64,000 nucleotides of DNA from Bacteroidota bacterium (GTDB lineage: Bacteria > Bacteroidota > Bacteroidia > Chitinophagales > Chitinophagaceae), in contig JAFDZS010000011.1 in the NCBI GenBank assembly GCA_018266775.1, positions 317,245 to 381,244 of the forward strand, in the 5' to 3' direction. Shown here piece by piece: positions 17,287-25,964 of this stretch. The notes beneath the pieces are model-generated. The model worked only from the letters and a program-made list of their open reading frames with translations, searched no databases and was not told where the DNA came from. Both the position numbers and the translations under genes were made by a program. How positions within the stretch are numbered: position 1 is the first letter of the stretch; each line of letters opens with the position of its first letter.

Positions 17287-18165
17287 TTATTGATGCAGCA
17301 CAATTGTGCCCACTTGTGTATCCTGGTGCTGTACAACCGTCACGTTGCTGATGGTTGAGTCTTTATATCCGTTTGCTCCTTTTATCAGTACACTGTAGGT
17401 TCCTGCTTTCAAACCACGGATCTTGAATTCTCCCTGGTCGAACGGTAACGCATAGCCGGTATCTGTTGCATTGTAAGCCTGGATCAAACCAAATGAGTGC
17501 ACCGGCCTTACCTTTCCTTCTATTTCGCCAAAACTGTGCAGACTGAATGGTTTCAGTACAGGTTTCAGCCAGTACTGTCCGCCGATATAAAAAATAGAAT
17601 GTTGTAAATCGAAATCGAGATATAACTGGAAGTTGTTGGAAGTTAATGAGTCCAGGTGCTGACGGAGAATATTCACATACACAAAGTTCTGGTTATTGAT
17701 CAGGTGCAGCGGATGAATTACACTGTCTGCCATTACGCTGTTATTGGTGCCCAGTGTTAATTTGATACGTAAAATTTTACCGTTAATAGTGAAACCACTG
17801 GCCAGTAAAGTATCTAAACCATTACGCAGTTTCAGCAGGTCGTAAACACCGGGATTAATGTTGAGCGTATCCCAAATTTCGCAATTGCTGTGGTGTTGAT
17901 CATGATCATCATCGCAACCGGGTTGGTCGTGATCGTCATCTCCATTACGATGACAGGTATCCACTTTCACAGCTATTTGTTGAATATCAATCAGTACTTG
18001 TTGATAATCGGTAGGGCCATCCGCCAGGTAAACCGATACTTTTTGCTGGCCTGCCGGAATGTTATCACCTGCAGCAGAGGTTTCTTTCTGGCACGAATAA
18101 AAAAACAGGCAGATTGCAACAACAGCAATGCCGCCCAGCCACAGGGATCCTGAATTTGGTTTCAT
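17287..18165 (-). CDS. DUF4382-type lipoprotein with an Asp/His/Cys-rich insert
   Basis: The 292-residue product has a lipoprotein signal with the candidate lipidated Cys in CLFFYSCQK. Residues ~40-190 match the DUF4382 pattern: KVSVYLADGPTDYQQVLIDI, DLLKLRNGLDTLLASG, KILRIKLTLG. The C-terminal ~80 residues look like a carboxypeptidase-regulatory or Ig-like beta domain (GEIEGKVRPVHSFG...AGTYSVLIKG). Around residues 70-95 there is an unusual insert (DDDHDQPGCDDDHDQHH) with a Cys on each side. It resembles a metal-binding loop, but no metal can be assigned. DUF4382 function is unknown, and the protein is probably anchored in the envelope. Confidence 0.85.
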   Translation of the reverse strand: MKPNSGSLWLGGIAVVAICLFFYSCQKETSAAGDNIPAGQQKVSVYLADGPTDYQQVLIDIQQIAVKVDTCHRNGDDDHDQPGCDDDHDQHHSNCEIWDTLNINPGVYDLLKLRNGLDTLLASGFTINGKILRIKLTLGTNNSVMADSVIHPLHLINNQNFVYVNILRQHLDSLTSNNFQLYLDFDLQHSIFYIGGQYWLKPVLKPFSLHSFGEIEGKVRPVHSFGLIQAYNATDTGYALPFDQGEFKIRGLKAGTYSVLIKGANGYKDSTISNVTVVQHQDTQVGTIVLHQ

Positions 18166-18360
18166 AACTTTTCTTTTTTACAGTGATTGATTTTAATAAT
18201 AAGAAAAAGTATAATTCTTCTATAGTGAGGATTTTATTTGTTGTTTTCAAAAAAAGTGCCAACCTAAAAAAATGTGCATAACCTTTTATACACATGATAC
18301 TGTTGATGTGGAAATCGTTGGCTGATGAAAATGGATTAACCCCCGGTTAACAGATGTAAA

Positions 18361-19806
18361 TTACCGGATGAGGACCAGCGTGCCTTTCATATCGGCAAAG
18401 TCTGGTATATTAAAATGTATGGAATATACATAAGTGCCTGCTTCGGCAGGTTCATTTTTATAAGTACCGTCCCAGTCAACGGTACCGCCACGGTTGTAGT
18501 ACACCAGCCTGCCCCACCGGTCGTACACACTAACAGCTGCGTCTAACCCGGGATCCAGGAAAGGAATGCGCCAGTGGTCATTTTTCCCATCATTATTGGG
18601 TGTAAATGCATTGGGCACAAAAATACCCGCCACTACTTTTATGCTCATTACATCGCTTGCTGTACAACCATAAGCCGACTCTGCATTTAGTGCATACGTA
18701 ATATCTACAGGTGGTGTGGCTACTGCATTGAGTAAATGATAATCGCTGAGGTATGCCGGGGGATCCCAGTAATACGTGGGTTGTTCCCCACTCACACTGC
18801 CATTCAATGTAATGGTCTTTCCTGCATACAGCACCCGGTTAGTACCTGCATCCACCAGTGGTTTGCCATGCACATTAATAGCCACAATATTGGAACCGAT
18901 ACGGCAGGCGGCAATGCCCAGTGCTGACTGTTCTGCAACCGTTAAACGGTACCAATATGCGCCGGCGCCGGTAGATGCCCTAATATAAGTAAAGGTTGTA
19001 GCACCGGCAATATCCTTCCATGTTGCACCGGAATCTGTACTTACCTGCCATTGATAAGCCGGGCTCGCATAAGTACCGCCTGTTACAGCTGTATTTAGTG
19101 TATACGTTGTAGTAATTCCTTCACAAATATTGACAGTATCAGTATTGTTTTGTATGGAAGAAGTCAGTTTAATGGAGCCGCATGGCCGGAAGGTAATATC
19201 ATCCAGGGCAAGGTCATTACCATTACCGCCGGGTGCGTTATTGGTCATACGCAGTACAATGGGGGTATTGGTTGCCGGTGTGGTAAAGAAAAAGCCGTAT
19301 TGCCGCCAGATGGGTGTGGGTGTTTCCAGTATATCGCCGGTGGAATACTGCTGCAGTACCGTTCCTGTTGATGTTTCGATGGTAAAAGTAATATTCGGCC
19401 TGATACCGCTGAAGTTGAGCACATTCATGATCCATGCTGCAAACTCATACGTTGTGTTGGGGCAAAGATTATCAACGTTTGTTTTCACAAAATCTCCCGG
19501 CGTTAAGGATGCATTCACCAGCATAAAATTGCCGCCATTGCCGGTATGGTCTGCGGTAATGGTATGCCAGTGGTTACCAAAACATCCCGCAGTCTGATTG
19601 GTAATAGTATAGTAACCATCGTTGGGGCAGGTGGAACTGGTGTAAGTATAAGCGTCAGTTGCAAAACCACCATTGCTGGCACCGCTGCCAAATGTGATGT
19701 TTACCACGGGATCGCCTAAGCTGCCATTGCATAATTGCGCCATCGTTATTGCAGGTGCAAAAACAATCAGCAGCAAAGCAAAAGTCCATTTCAGGGCGGG
19801 CAGCAT
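18361..19806 (-). CDS. secreted protein with T9SS type B (CHU_C) sorting domain
   Basis: The product is 481 residues with a signal peptide (MLPALKWTFALLLIVFAPAITMAQ). The N-terminal ~200 residues form a beta-sandwich module with NGGNFMLVNASLTPGDFVK and LALDDITFRPCG, as in surface proteins of this phylum. An Ig-like segment follows (YQWQVSTDSGATWKDIAGAT), and the C-terminal ~90 residues form the gliding-motility-type domain (VPNAFTPNNDGKNDHWRI...VYDRWGRLVYYN). That domain directs export by the type IX system and retention at the cell surface. The binding target is unknown. Confidence 0.92.
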   Translation of the reverse strand: MLPALKWTFALLLIVFAPAITMAQLCNGSLGDPVVNITFGSGASNGGFATDAYTYTSSTCPNDGYYTITNQTAGCFGNHWHTITADHTGNGGNFMLVNASLTPGDFVKTNVDNLCPNTTYEFAAWIMNVLNFSGIRPNITFTIETSTGTVLQQYSTGDILETPTPIWRQYGFFFTTPATNTPIVLRMTNNAPGGNGNDLALDDITFRPCGSIKLTSSIQNNTDTVNICEGITTTYTLNTAVTGGTYASPAYQWQVSTDSGATWKDIAGATTFTYIRASTGAGAYWYRLTVAEQSALGIAACRIGSNIVAINVHGKPLVDAGTNRVLYAGKTITLNGSVSGEQPTYYWDPPAYLSDYHLLNAVATPPVDITYALNAESAYGCTASDVMSIKVVAGIFVPNAFTPNNDGKNDHWRIPFLDPGLDAAVSVYDRWGRLVYYNRGGTVDWDGTYKNEPAEAGTYVYSIHFNIPDFADMKGTLVLIR

Positions 19807-19859
19807 CCGGGTTTATTTAAGATGATAAAATTACTTCATTTTGTTGATGAAATTTCTTT

Positions 19860-20095
19860 AAGATGATGGAAACACAGATGACGCTGATGCGACGGATAGG
19901 TACAGAACTATCCCTCCATGCCTTTGTGCCACTGTGAGAAAATCCCTCTGCGGCCTCTGCCCCTCTGCGTGCAACAAAATAGAACACAGATGACACTGAT
20001 AACACTTGTGAGCACTGAAATATCCCTCCGTGCCTTTGTGCCACTGTGAGAAAATTCCTCTGCTCCTTTGCGTGCCTCCCTCCGTTTTGAAAAAA
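19860..20095. repeat. two copies of a 112-bp dispersed repeat
   Basis: The phrase GCCTTTGTGCCACTGTGAGA recurs at 19,920 and 20,032, a period of 112 bases. Each copy is accompanied by [18 protein letters not shown] and a CCTCTGC/TGCGTGC run. Relatives are the 117-bp array at 54,321 and a copy near 27,670-27,755. The region fills the gap between divergent genes and overlaps the spurious upstream part of the next reading frame. Confidence 0.8.
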
Positions 20096-20152
20096 TATTC
20101 TTTACATTTAATCAGCAAACTTTACCATTTGTTACCAGTTAAAATCGTAGTG

Positions 20153-20971
20153 GTGAAAAGATACTTCATTCCTGCATTGATTGTGTTAGCTTTTATTGCC
20201 TGCCGGTCTTCTTACAAAACGGTGATTCACTGCAGTGATGAAAATGCACTGCGTATAACCGGCAGCAACTTTTACCAAACCGTAGCTTCATGGCAATGGA
20301 AAGCCAGGGATTCTTTTGCAGTGGAAGAAATACTGAAAGGCAATATACCTGGTTTCATGAAAAAATTTGCACCGGTGGAAACCAGTTTTACAGACAGTAC
20401 CGGACAAACACATCACGCTACCTTTTATGTAACACCCGACTATCTTTGCATCGGCACCAATGACGATTGGGCAAGAATTCCCCTCACCCCTATGGCGGCA
20501 CAAAAAATTGCTGACAGCTTCAGTTGTTTCTTACCAACAAAATTTATGGTGGACGCAATCTATCAACAGGCAAAAGTAAAACTGGCACCGGTGCCTATGT
20601 ATGCGTTCCGCGACAGCAGTGTTACCATGTGGCAGCACCACCTCATCATTGAAGGACAGCGCAAAGGACGAAAAGGCCTGATCGCAGGAATCAAAAAAGA
20701 TGTGGTCATCTCCGGAAAAATTTCAAGAGATGCCAAGCCCAACCGCGTAGCCATTTATGGCTGGCATCAGCCGGATGGTAAACCCATTCAGCCTTTATAT
20801 ACCGGGCATGTAAACTGGTATGCAGATTATAGCCACGGCATTCGCCTGGTGTACAGAACAATTATTGTTGATGGCAAAAAAATGGATTATATGGATATAC
20901 TCAAACATCCGCTTCTCCATCAGTTGTTATGCAATGAAGAATGGTGTGATTGTTTTGGATATAAATATTAA
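20153..20971 (+). CDS. lipoprotein of unknown function
   Basis: The product is 272 residues from a GTG start at 20,153 (fMVKRYFIPALIVLAFIAC), giving a good lipoprotein signal with the Cys in FIAC. A GTG one codon upstream is equally possible. The longer open frame reaching back to 20,030 is translated repeat sequence and is rejected. The mature protein has stretches such as HATFYVTPDYLCIGTNDDWARIPLT, a basic middle section, GHVNWYADYSHGIRLVYR and a Cys-rich end (CNEEWCDCFGYKY). The family is not recognised. It ends 29 bases before the exported VOC gene and may be co-transcribed with it. Confidence 0.7.
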   Translation: MKRYFIPALIVLAFIACRSSYKTVIHCSDENALRITGSNFYQTVASWQWKARDSFAVEEILKGNIPGFMKKFAPVETSFTDSTGQTHHATFYVTPDYLCIGTNDDWARIPLTPMAAQKIADSFSCFLPTKFMVDAIYQQAKVKLAPVPMYAFRDSSVTMWQHHLIIEGQRKGRKGLIAGIKKDVVISGKISRDAKPNRVAIYGWHQPDGKPIQPLYTGHVNWYADYSHGIRLVYRTIIVDGKKMDYMDILKHPLLHQLLCNEEWCDCFGYKY

Positions 20972-21000
20972 TTATCTTGTCTGCACCTAAAACGCATGCC

Positions 21001-21810
21001 ATGAAAAAATTGCTTCCCATCGCTGTTCTGTTTATCACTTCAGCAATATCAGCGCAGGTTAAACCCAGTGAAGTAAGTTGTGTATACATCACTACCACCA
21101 ACCTGGATTCATCTGTTGCCGTATATGAAAAACTGGGTTTCAGCAAAACGGCTTCCAATACATTTCCCAGTCCATGGGTGCAGGTGAGCGATGGCAGTGT
21201 AATGATCATGATGCGTAAAGATGATACACCGTATATCGGGTTAACCTATTATGTGGATGATATTGAAGCCGTAGCGGAACAACTGGAAAAAGACAGTATC
21301 GTTTTCACACAAAAACCAAAGGCAGGTGATTTAATTAAACGGTATTATTTTAAAAGCCCCGATGGTTTCAATATCATGCTGGCCGCTAATATTGGGGGCT
21401 TTAAAGCGCCGCATGGCCCCACATTACTCACAATGCAACCGGCAGATTTCTCCAAAGAAGAAAAATTTCCCAATAAACTTTGCGGTGCTTTCGGTGAGTT
21501 TGCACAACCGGTGAAAGACCTTACTGCTTCCATTAATTTTTGGAAGAAGTTGGGTTTTATTTCCAAATCCCTCACACAAACGCCTTACCCTTATGCCATA
21601 CTCAGCGATGGCAATATGATTATTGGCCTGCATCAAACAAAAAATTTTGATTATCCTGCCATCACGTATTTTGGTTTGCATACCGCAACACATATTCAGC
21701 AATTAAAAGAAAAAGGGTTAACTGCTTTTTCTGAAATGCAGGGAAAAAATAATGCAGTACTGAAAACCTGGGAAGGCCAGCATGTTTTTATTTTTTCATT
21801 GGGAATGTAA
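21001..21810 (+). CDS. exported VOC (glyoxalase/bleomycin-resistance) family protein, two modules
   Basis: The 269-residue product has a signal peptide (MKKLLPIAVLFITSAISA) and two glyoxalase-like modules. Module one (~22-125) contains VYITTTNLDSSVAVYEKLGF and YYFKSPDGFNIML. Module two (~150-269) contains EFAQPVKDLTASINFWKKLGF and HVFIFSLG. Each shows the beta-alpha-beta-beta-beta layout of the vicinal oxygen chelate superfamily. Most VOC proteins are cytoplasmic, so an exported tandem version is less common. Metal ligands cannot be assigned safely, and the activity is unknown. I chose the ATG at 21,001 because it begins the signal peptide. Confidence 0.82.
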   Translation: MKKLLPIAVLFITSAISAQVKPSEVSCVYITTTNLDSSVAVYEKLGFSKTASNTFPSPWVQVSDGSVMIMMRKDDTPYIGLTYYVDDIEAVAEQLEKDSIVFTQKPKAGDLIKRYYFKSPDGFNIMLAANIGGFKAPHGPTLLTMQPADFSKEEKFPNKLCGAFGEFAQPVKDLTASINFWKKLGFISKSLTQTPYPYAILSDGNMIIGLHQTKNFDYPAITYFGLHTATHIQQLKEKGLTAFSEMQGKNNAVLKTWEGQHVFIFSLGM

Positions 21811-21835
21811 TTGATTGCTGTCTGAAACCTGCAAT

Positions 21836-21870
21836 TATAAAAGCTGTCAGCCTGAGCCTGTCGAAAGCAG
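21836..21870 (+). repeat. dispersed CTGTCAGSCTGAGCCTGTCGAA element
   Basis: The sequence AAAAGCTGTCAGCCTGAGCC followed by TGTCGAAAG, just after the VOC gene, belongs to a family with copies at 6,916, 24,466, 25,068, 25,210, 51,808 and 51,873. It is intergenic in every case. Confidence 0.8.
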
Positions 21871-21916
21871 CTTATGCGTCCAACCCGTTTATCAATGTAA
21901 GGCGCCCGACGATCCA

Positions 21917-21952
21917 AAGACGTCAGAACGGTTCATAACCGCCAGACGTCTT
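21917..21952. repeat. nested palindrome between convergent genes
   Basis: Outer arms AAGACGTC (21,917-21,924) and GACGTCTT (21,945-21,952) enclose an inner stem CGGTT/AACCG (21,929-21,933 and 21,937-21,941) around CAT. The inner core ACGGTTCATAACCG recurs at 26,911-26,924. It could serve as a transcription end for the VOC gene and the GH92 gene, but it lacks a clear T run. Confidence 0.65.
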
Positions 21953-21968
21953 ATAAAACCATCTTAAA

Positions 21969-24278
21969 CTATTTTGTATTGGGCCTTGCCGACATATAAA
22001 ACACCAGCTTTCCGCCATTCATAATTTCTTCATGCGTAATGTAACGCCTGTTCAATGGCTGGCCATTCAGCAATACTTTTTTTACGTACACATTTTTATC
22101 GCTTTGATCAATGGCTTCCACTGAAAATGTTTTTCCATTTTCCAGTTGCACCGTTGCGGTTTTAACCGCCGGGCTTCCCAGCCAATATTGATCAGATGCC
22201 GGTGCCACAGGATAAAAACCCAGCGCACTGAAAATATACCAGGCGCTCATCTGCCCGCAATCATCATTACCACCCAAACCGGCAGCACCACTATGGTATT
22301 GATTTTTTAAGATCATCCGTACCCGTTCCTGTGTTTTCCATGGTGCATCTGTCCAGTTGTATAAATAAGCCACATGATGTGCAGGTTCATTGCCATGTAC
22401 ATAATTACCAATGATGCCGTCACGGGTAATGTCTTCCGTTTCGGCAAAAAATTCATCAGGTAATTGCATCGTAAATAAAGAATCGAGGTGTGCCGTAAAT
22501 TTTTTCTTGCCGCCCATGGCTTCAATCATCGCTGCAGGATCATGCGGTACAAACAAACTGAAGTTCCAGGCATTGCCTTCAATAAAACCCTGTCCGTCTG
22601 TTTTCAGTACATCAAATTCTTTTTTGAATGTACCATCGCTCAATCGCGGACGCATAAAGCCAATGGATGGGTCAAAAACATTTTTCCAGTTTTGCGAACG
22701 TTTGATGAATTCATCATAAATATCTTTTTTGCCGAGATGCTGAGCCAACTGTGCAATCGCCCAGTCATCATACGCATATTCCAAAGTGGTGGAAACGGAA
22801 ACACCATTTTTATCCTGCGGAATATATCCTTTGTCAATATACAAACCGATGCCTTCATAACTGCGTTGCCTTGCCGTGGTAACGCATGCCTGCAATGCTT
22901 TTTCTGCTTCTGCCACAGGCATGGTGCCTTTTATAAAAGCTTCTGCAATCACCGATGCGCTGTGGTAACCACTCATGCACCAGTTGTCGTTGGCATAATG
23001 CGACCAGATGGGCAGCATGTGCAATACACTCTGATCGAAATGCGCTAACATCGAACGCACCATGTCTGCGTTGCGTGTGGGATGAATGATATTCTGCAAC
23101 GGATGAAAGGCACGGTACGTATCCCATAAAGAAAATGAAGTATAGTTGGTAAATCCATCTGCATGATGCACATTCTGATCCAGCCCTTTGTATTCACCGT
23201 TTACATCCATATACACAGTAGGCATTAATGCAGCGTGATACATGGAGGTATAAAAGTTGATCATGTCTTCTTCACTTCCTGCGGTAATGCTGATCTTGTT
23301 CAGCTCTTTATTCCATGCCTGTTGCGCTTCATTTTTGGTGCGTTCAAAATCCCAGTGCGGAATTTCAGTGCTCATATTTTCCAGCGCATTCGCCGTACTT
23401 ACAGGTGATAATGCAAACTTGATTTTGATCTTTTCATTTTCAGCCGTTTTAAAATCAAAATATAACCGCAGTTGTTTGCCTGCCAGGTCCGGAAAATTTT
23501 TAGATTGATTGAACTTGCCCCAGAAGCCGCGGTACGGCTGCCTTTTGGAAAAATCTTTACAACCATAATTGATGAAAGGTTTTGAAAAAGCCATCGCAAA
23601 ATAAACCGTACGGGTTCTGCCCCATCCGTTCGTTTGGCGATAGCCGGTAACCAGCGTATCATTTTCCACCCGAACAAAAGTCCACACATCTTTATCATCA
23701 TAATTATAAATGCCCGACATCATATCAAGAATGATATGCGCCTGGTCAGTTTGCGGGAAAGTATATTGATGAAAACCGGTTCGTGTTGTGGCAGTCAGTT
23801 CTGCAGTCACATTCGGTTCATCTAATTTTACTTTGTAATAACCGGGTTCTGCAATTTCATTATCGTGAGAAAACGTTGAGCGGAAACCGTTTTCAGGATG
23901 ATCTGCCGTACCGGGATTTAATTGCAATGCACCTGTTGTGGGCATGATCAAAAAATCACCAAGGTCTGAATGCCCGGTACCGCTGAAATGTGTATGGCTG
24001 AAACCTGCAATCGTTTTATCGCTGTATTGATAACCGGCGCAGTATTGATACACTGCGGGATTGTATTTACCATTGAATTCATAGGGAATAGTATCAGTAT
24101 CCGGGCTTAGCTGTACAGCACCAAATGGCACTGTGGCACCAGGAAAAGTATGGCCCATTTTGGCAGTACCAATAATTGGTTTTGCATATTGAATAAGGTT
24201 AGGCAATTGCTGTGCGTAAACAGTGGCTGTGTTTATGAAGATTAACACCAAAACGATTTTCCGGAAATTACAATACAT
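21969..24278 (-). CDS. secreted GH92 alpha-mannosidase
   Basis: This 769-residue exported enzyme has a signal peptide (FRKIVLVLIFINTATVYA). GH92 members are calcium-dependent, inverting exo-alpha-mannosidases. Family signatures include KPIIGTAKMGHTFPGATVPFGAVQLSPDT at the start of the N-terminal beta domain, the TIAGFSHTHFSGTG segment, FSLWDTYRAFHPL, and in the catalytic (alpha/alpha)6 domain GNYVHGNEPAHHVAYLYNW and GGNDDCGQMSAWYIFSALG. The length matches the family. It probably trims mannose from N-glycan or yeast-mannan type substrates in the periplasm. No SusC/SusD pair lies nearby, so it is not in a classic polysaccharide-utilisation locus here. Confidence 0.95.
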   Translation of the reverse strand: MYCNFRKIVLVLIFINTATVYAQQLPNLIQYAKPIIGTAKMGHTFPGATVPFGAVQLSPDTDTIPYEFNGKYNPAVYQYCAGYQYSDKTIAGFSHTHFSGTGHSDLGDFLIMPTTGALQLNPGTADHPENGFRSTFSHDNEIAEPGYYKVKLDEPNVTAELTATTRTGFHQYTFPQTDQAHIILDMMSGIYNYDDKDVWTFVRVENDTLVTGYRQTNGWGRTRTVYFAMAFSKPFINYGCKDFSKRQPYRGFWGKFNQSKNFPDLAGKQLRLYFDFKTAENEKIKIKFALSPVSTANALENMSTEIPHWDFERTKNEAQQAWNKELNKISITAGSEEDMINFYTSMYHAALMPTVYMDVNGEYKGLDQNVHHADGFTNYTSFSLWDTYRAFHPLQNIIHPTRNADMVRSMLAHFDQSVLHMLPIWSHYANDNWCMSGYHSASVIAEAFIKGTMPVAEAEKALQACVTTARQRSYEGIGLYIDKGYIPQDKNGVSVSTTLEYAYDDWAIAQLAQHLGKKDIYDEFIKRSQNWKNVFDPSIGFMRPRLSDGTFKKEFDVLKTDGQGFIEGNAWNFSLFVPHDPAAMIEAMGGKKKFTAHLDSLFTMQLPDEFFAETEDITRDGIIGNYVHGNEPAHHVAYLYNWTDAPWKTQERVRMILKNQYHSGAAGLGGNDDCGQMSAWYIFSALGFYPVAPASDQYWLGSPAVKTATVQLENGKTFSVEAIDQSDKNVYVKKVLLNGQPLNRRYITHEEIMNGGKLVFYMSARPNTK

Positions 24279-24634
24279 AGTGAATGATAAGGAAGTGTTA
24301 GAATGAATGTAAAATGAGTGGCAAAATTAGGTACTAATCATCAGAATGAACGGCATCAAAAAAAATAGCAGTATCCTGATTTGAAACTTTATAAGAATAA
24401 AAGATGCCGGGTTGAGCGTGTTTATCCTGTGAGGCGAAACCGGGTTGATCATTGCAATACCCGCCTTCGCTAAACTCAGGCTGACAACTTTTATTATTTG
24501 AAGACCATCAATCTTCAACCCTGAAGTTTGTCATTCTTGACAGCTTTTAAAATAATGAAAGGCATCACCAAAAAATTATAGTAAGCCCGGTAAATTATTT
24601 TTACATTGCATATAAAGCCAGCAGTAGTAAAGCC
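24279..24634. repeat. gene-free stretch with dispersed repeats
   Basis: This 356-base gap separates divergent genes. It contains a reverse-oriented relative (24,410-24,456: TTGAGCGTGTTTATCCTGTG then AGGCGAAACC) of the element at 6,834, and next to it (24,468-24,495) CGCCTTCGCTAAACTCAGGC followed by TGACA, a reverse copy of the CTGTCAG element. Promoters for the flanking genes must lie here, but none fits the consensus well. Confidence 0.7.
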
Positions 24635-25021
24635 ATGAAAATAAAAAACCTGTTGCAGTTGTATGAAATGCTGCCGGATGAAGAGCGCATTATTACCGAT
24701 GTATTGCGGCAAATTATTACTGATACACTTCCTCCTTATTGTAAAGAAAAAATTTCTTACAACGTGCCTTTCTTTTATGGCAACAGAAGCATTTGTTTGG
24801 TCTGGCCTGCCTCCGTGCCGCGTGGCGGTATTAAAAAAGGCGTATTGCTGGGCTTTTGGTATGGTAACCGTTTGAAAGATAAAGACGGTTATTTAATGCA
24901 CGGCACCAACAAACAAATCTATTATAAAATATTTTATAGTGCGGATGACATTGAAGAACAGCCATTGATCAAAATATTAAAAGAAGCGGCTGCACTGGAT
25001 GGGCAGATGAAAAAGAAATAG
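24635..25021 (+). CDS. DUF1801 domain protein
   Basis: The 128-residue cytoplasmic protein matches the DUF1801 (YdhG-like) pattern: LPDEERIITDVLRQIITDTLP, then KEKISYNVPFFYGNRSICLVWPA with the typical central Tyr/Phe strand, GVLLGFWYGNRL and a C-terminal KILKEAAALDG. Members are small alpha/beta proteins of unknown biochemical function. It stands alone on the plus strand, followed by a repeat-containing gap and a Crp/Fnr regulator gene. Confidence 0.82.
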   Translation: MKIKNLLQLYEMLPDEERIITDVLRQIITDTLPPYCKEKISYNVPFFYGNRSICLVWPASVPRGGIKKGVLLGFWYGNRLKDKDGYLMHGTNKQIYYKIFYSADDIEEQPLIKILKEAAALDGQMKKK

Positions 25022-25053
25022 TTCATCGGTATGCAGTAATTTGGGCGTAATAG

Positions 25054-25299
25054 TCTTCAAATTAAAAAGCTGTCAGGCTGAGCCAGTCGAAGCCGGGTTA
25101 TAATATGATTACAGCCAGTACAGGAACAGTACTTAAAACGCTTAACTAAATTTCATTAATGGTTTATCAATAAAAAGTAATTTGCTGATTGATCATCTTC
25201 AAATTAAAAAGCTGTCAGGCTGAGCCCGTCGAAGCCGGGTTATAGTATGATTTCAGCCAGTACAGGAACAGTACTTAAAATTCTTAACTGCATTTCATT
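25054..25299. repeat. 104-bp direct repeat upstream of the Crp/Fnr gene
   Basis: Two nearly identical 104-base copies (25,054-25,157 and 25,196-25,299) lie with a period of 142 bases. Each contains the CTGTCAGGCTGAGCC element, then GTCGAAGCCGGGTTATA, then CAGCCAGTACAGGAACAGTA, in which GTAC is repeated with an 11-base spacing. The second copy ends 20 bases before the regulator's ATG. The repeated GTAC-containing phrase could be a protein binding site. Confidence 0.85.
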
Positions 25300-25319
25300 G
25301 AAATAATTTTTTAGGTTGT

Positions 25320-25901
25320 ATGCAATCATCACCAGTATTACAAAACGTAAACAAACATATTCAACTGACTGAAGATGAGGTGATGTATTTTCTATCCTTA
25401 TTACACCAACAGGTGGTTCCTAAAAAACATTTTTTATTGAAAGAAGGATGCGCCTGTAACCAATTGTATTTTGTTGAATCCGGAACGCTGCGGGCATATT
25501 ACCTGGACAGGAATGGTAAAGAATCTACGATCATGTTTGCAGTAAATGATTGGTGGATCACGGATATGTATTGCTTCATCAACCGCCTGCCTGCCATGCT
25601 GCATATTGAAACGCTGGAATCAGCCAGTATTCAACAACTGTCACGTGATGGTTTTGATGCGCTTTGTTCACGTATTCCCAAATTTGAGCGGTTCTTCCGT
25701 ATCATCATGCAGAATGCTTATACGAGGGAACAACTGAGAGTGATACAGAATCTCTCGCTGAGTGCAGAGGAACGCTATGATCAGTTCGTGGCCAAATATC
25801 CGCAAATTGTACAGCAGGTTACACAAAAACAAATTGCTTCTTACCTTGGCATTACGCCGGAATTTTTAAGCAGCATCAGGGCGGCACGGGCTAAAAAATA
25901 A
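25320..25901 (+). CDS. Crp/Fnr-family transcriptional regulator
   Basis: The 193-residue protein has an N-terminal cyclic-nucleotide-binding-like beta barrel (LLKEGCACNQLYFVESGTLRAYYLDRNGKESTIMFAVNDWW), a long dimer helix, and a C-terminal winged helix with QIASYLGITPEFLSSIRAA as the probable recognition region. The barrel lacks an obvious cAMP phosphate-binding Arg-Ala signature, and there is no Fnr-type cysteine set, so the signal is unknown. Two 104-bp direct repeats lie directly upstream and may carry its operator. The nearest downstream genes encode a deoxyribosyltransferase-like protein and NudK. Confidence 0.88.
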   Translation: MQSSPVLQNVNKHIQLTEDEVMYFLSLLHQQVVPKKHFLLKEGCACNQLYFVESGTLRAYYLDRNGKESTIMFAVNDWWITDMYCFINRLPAMLHIETLESASIQQLSRDGFDALCSRIPKFERFFRIIMQNAYTREQLRVIQNLSLSAEERYDQFVAKYPQIVQQVTQKQIASYLGITPEFLSSIRAARAKK

Positions 25902-25964
25902 ATTTCTTAACCTACCTTAAGTATTTCTCCGGCCTCATCACTTTTCTTTGTAAAAAAAATTATT

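Noticed and set aside
20030-20152. Upstream extension of the 20,153 lipoprotein frame
   Set aside because: These codons are translated from the dispersed repeat, while the lipoprotein signal begins at the GTG.
22488-23048. 186-codon plus-strand frame within the GH92 gene
   Set aside because: It is antisense to a complete, well-conserved mannosidase gene and shows no family features.
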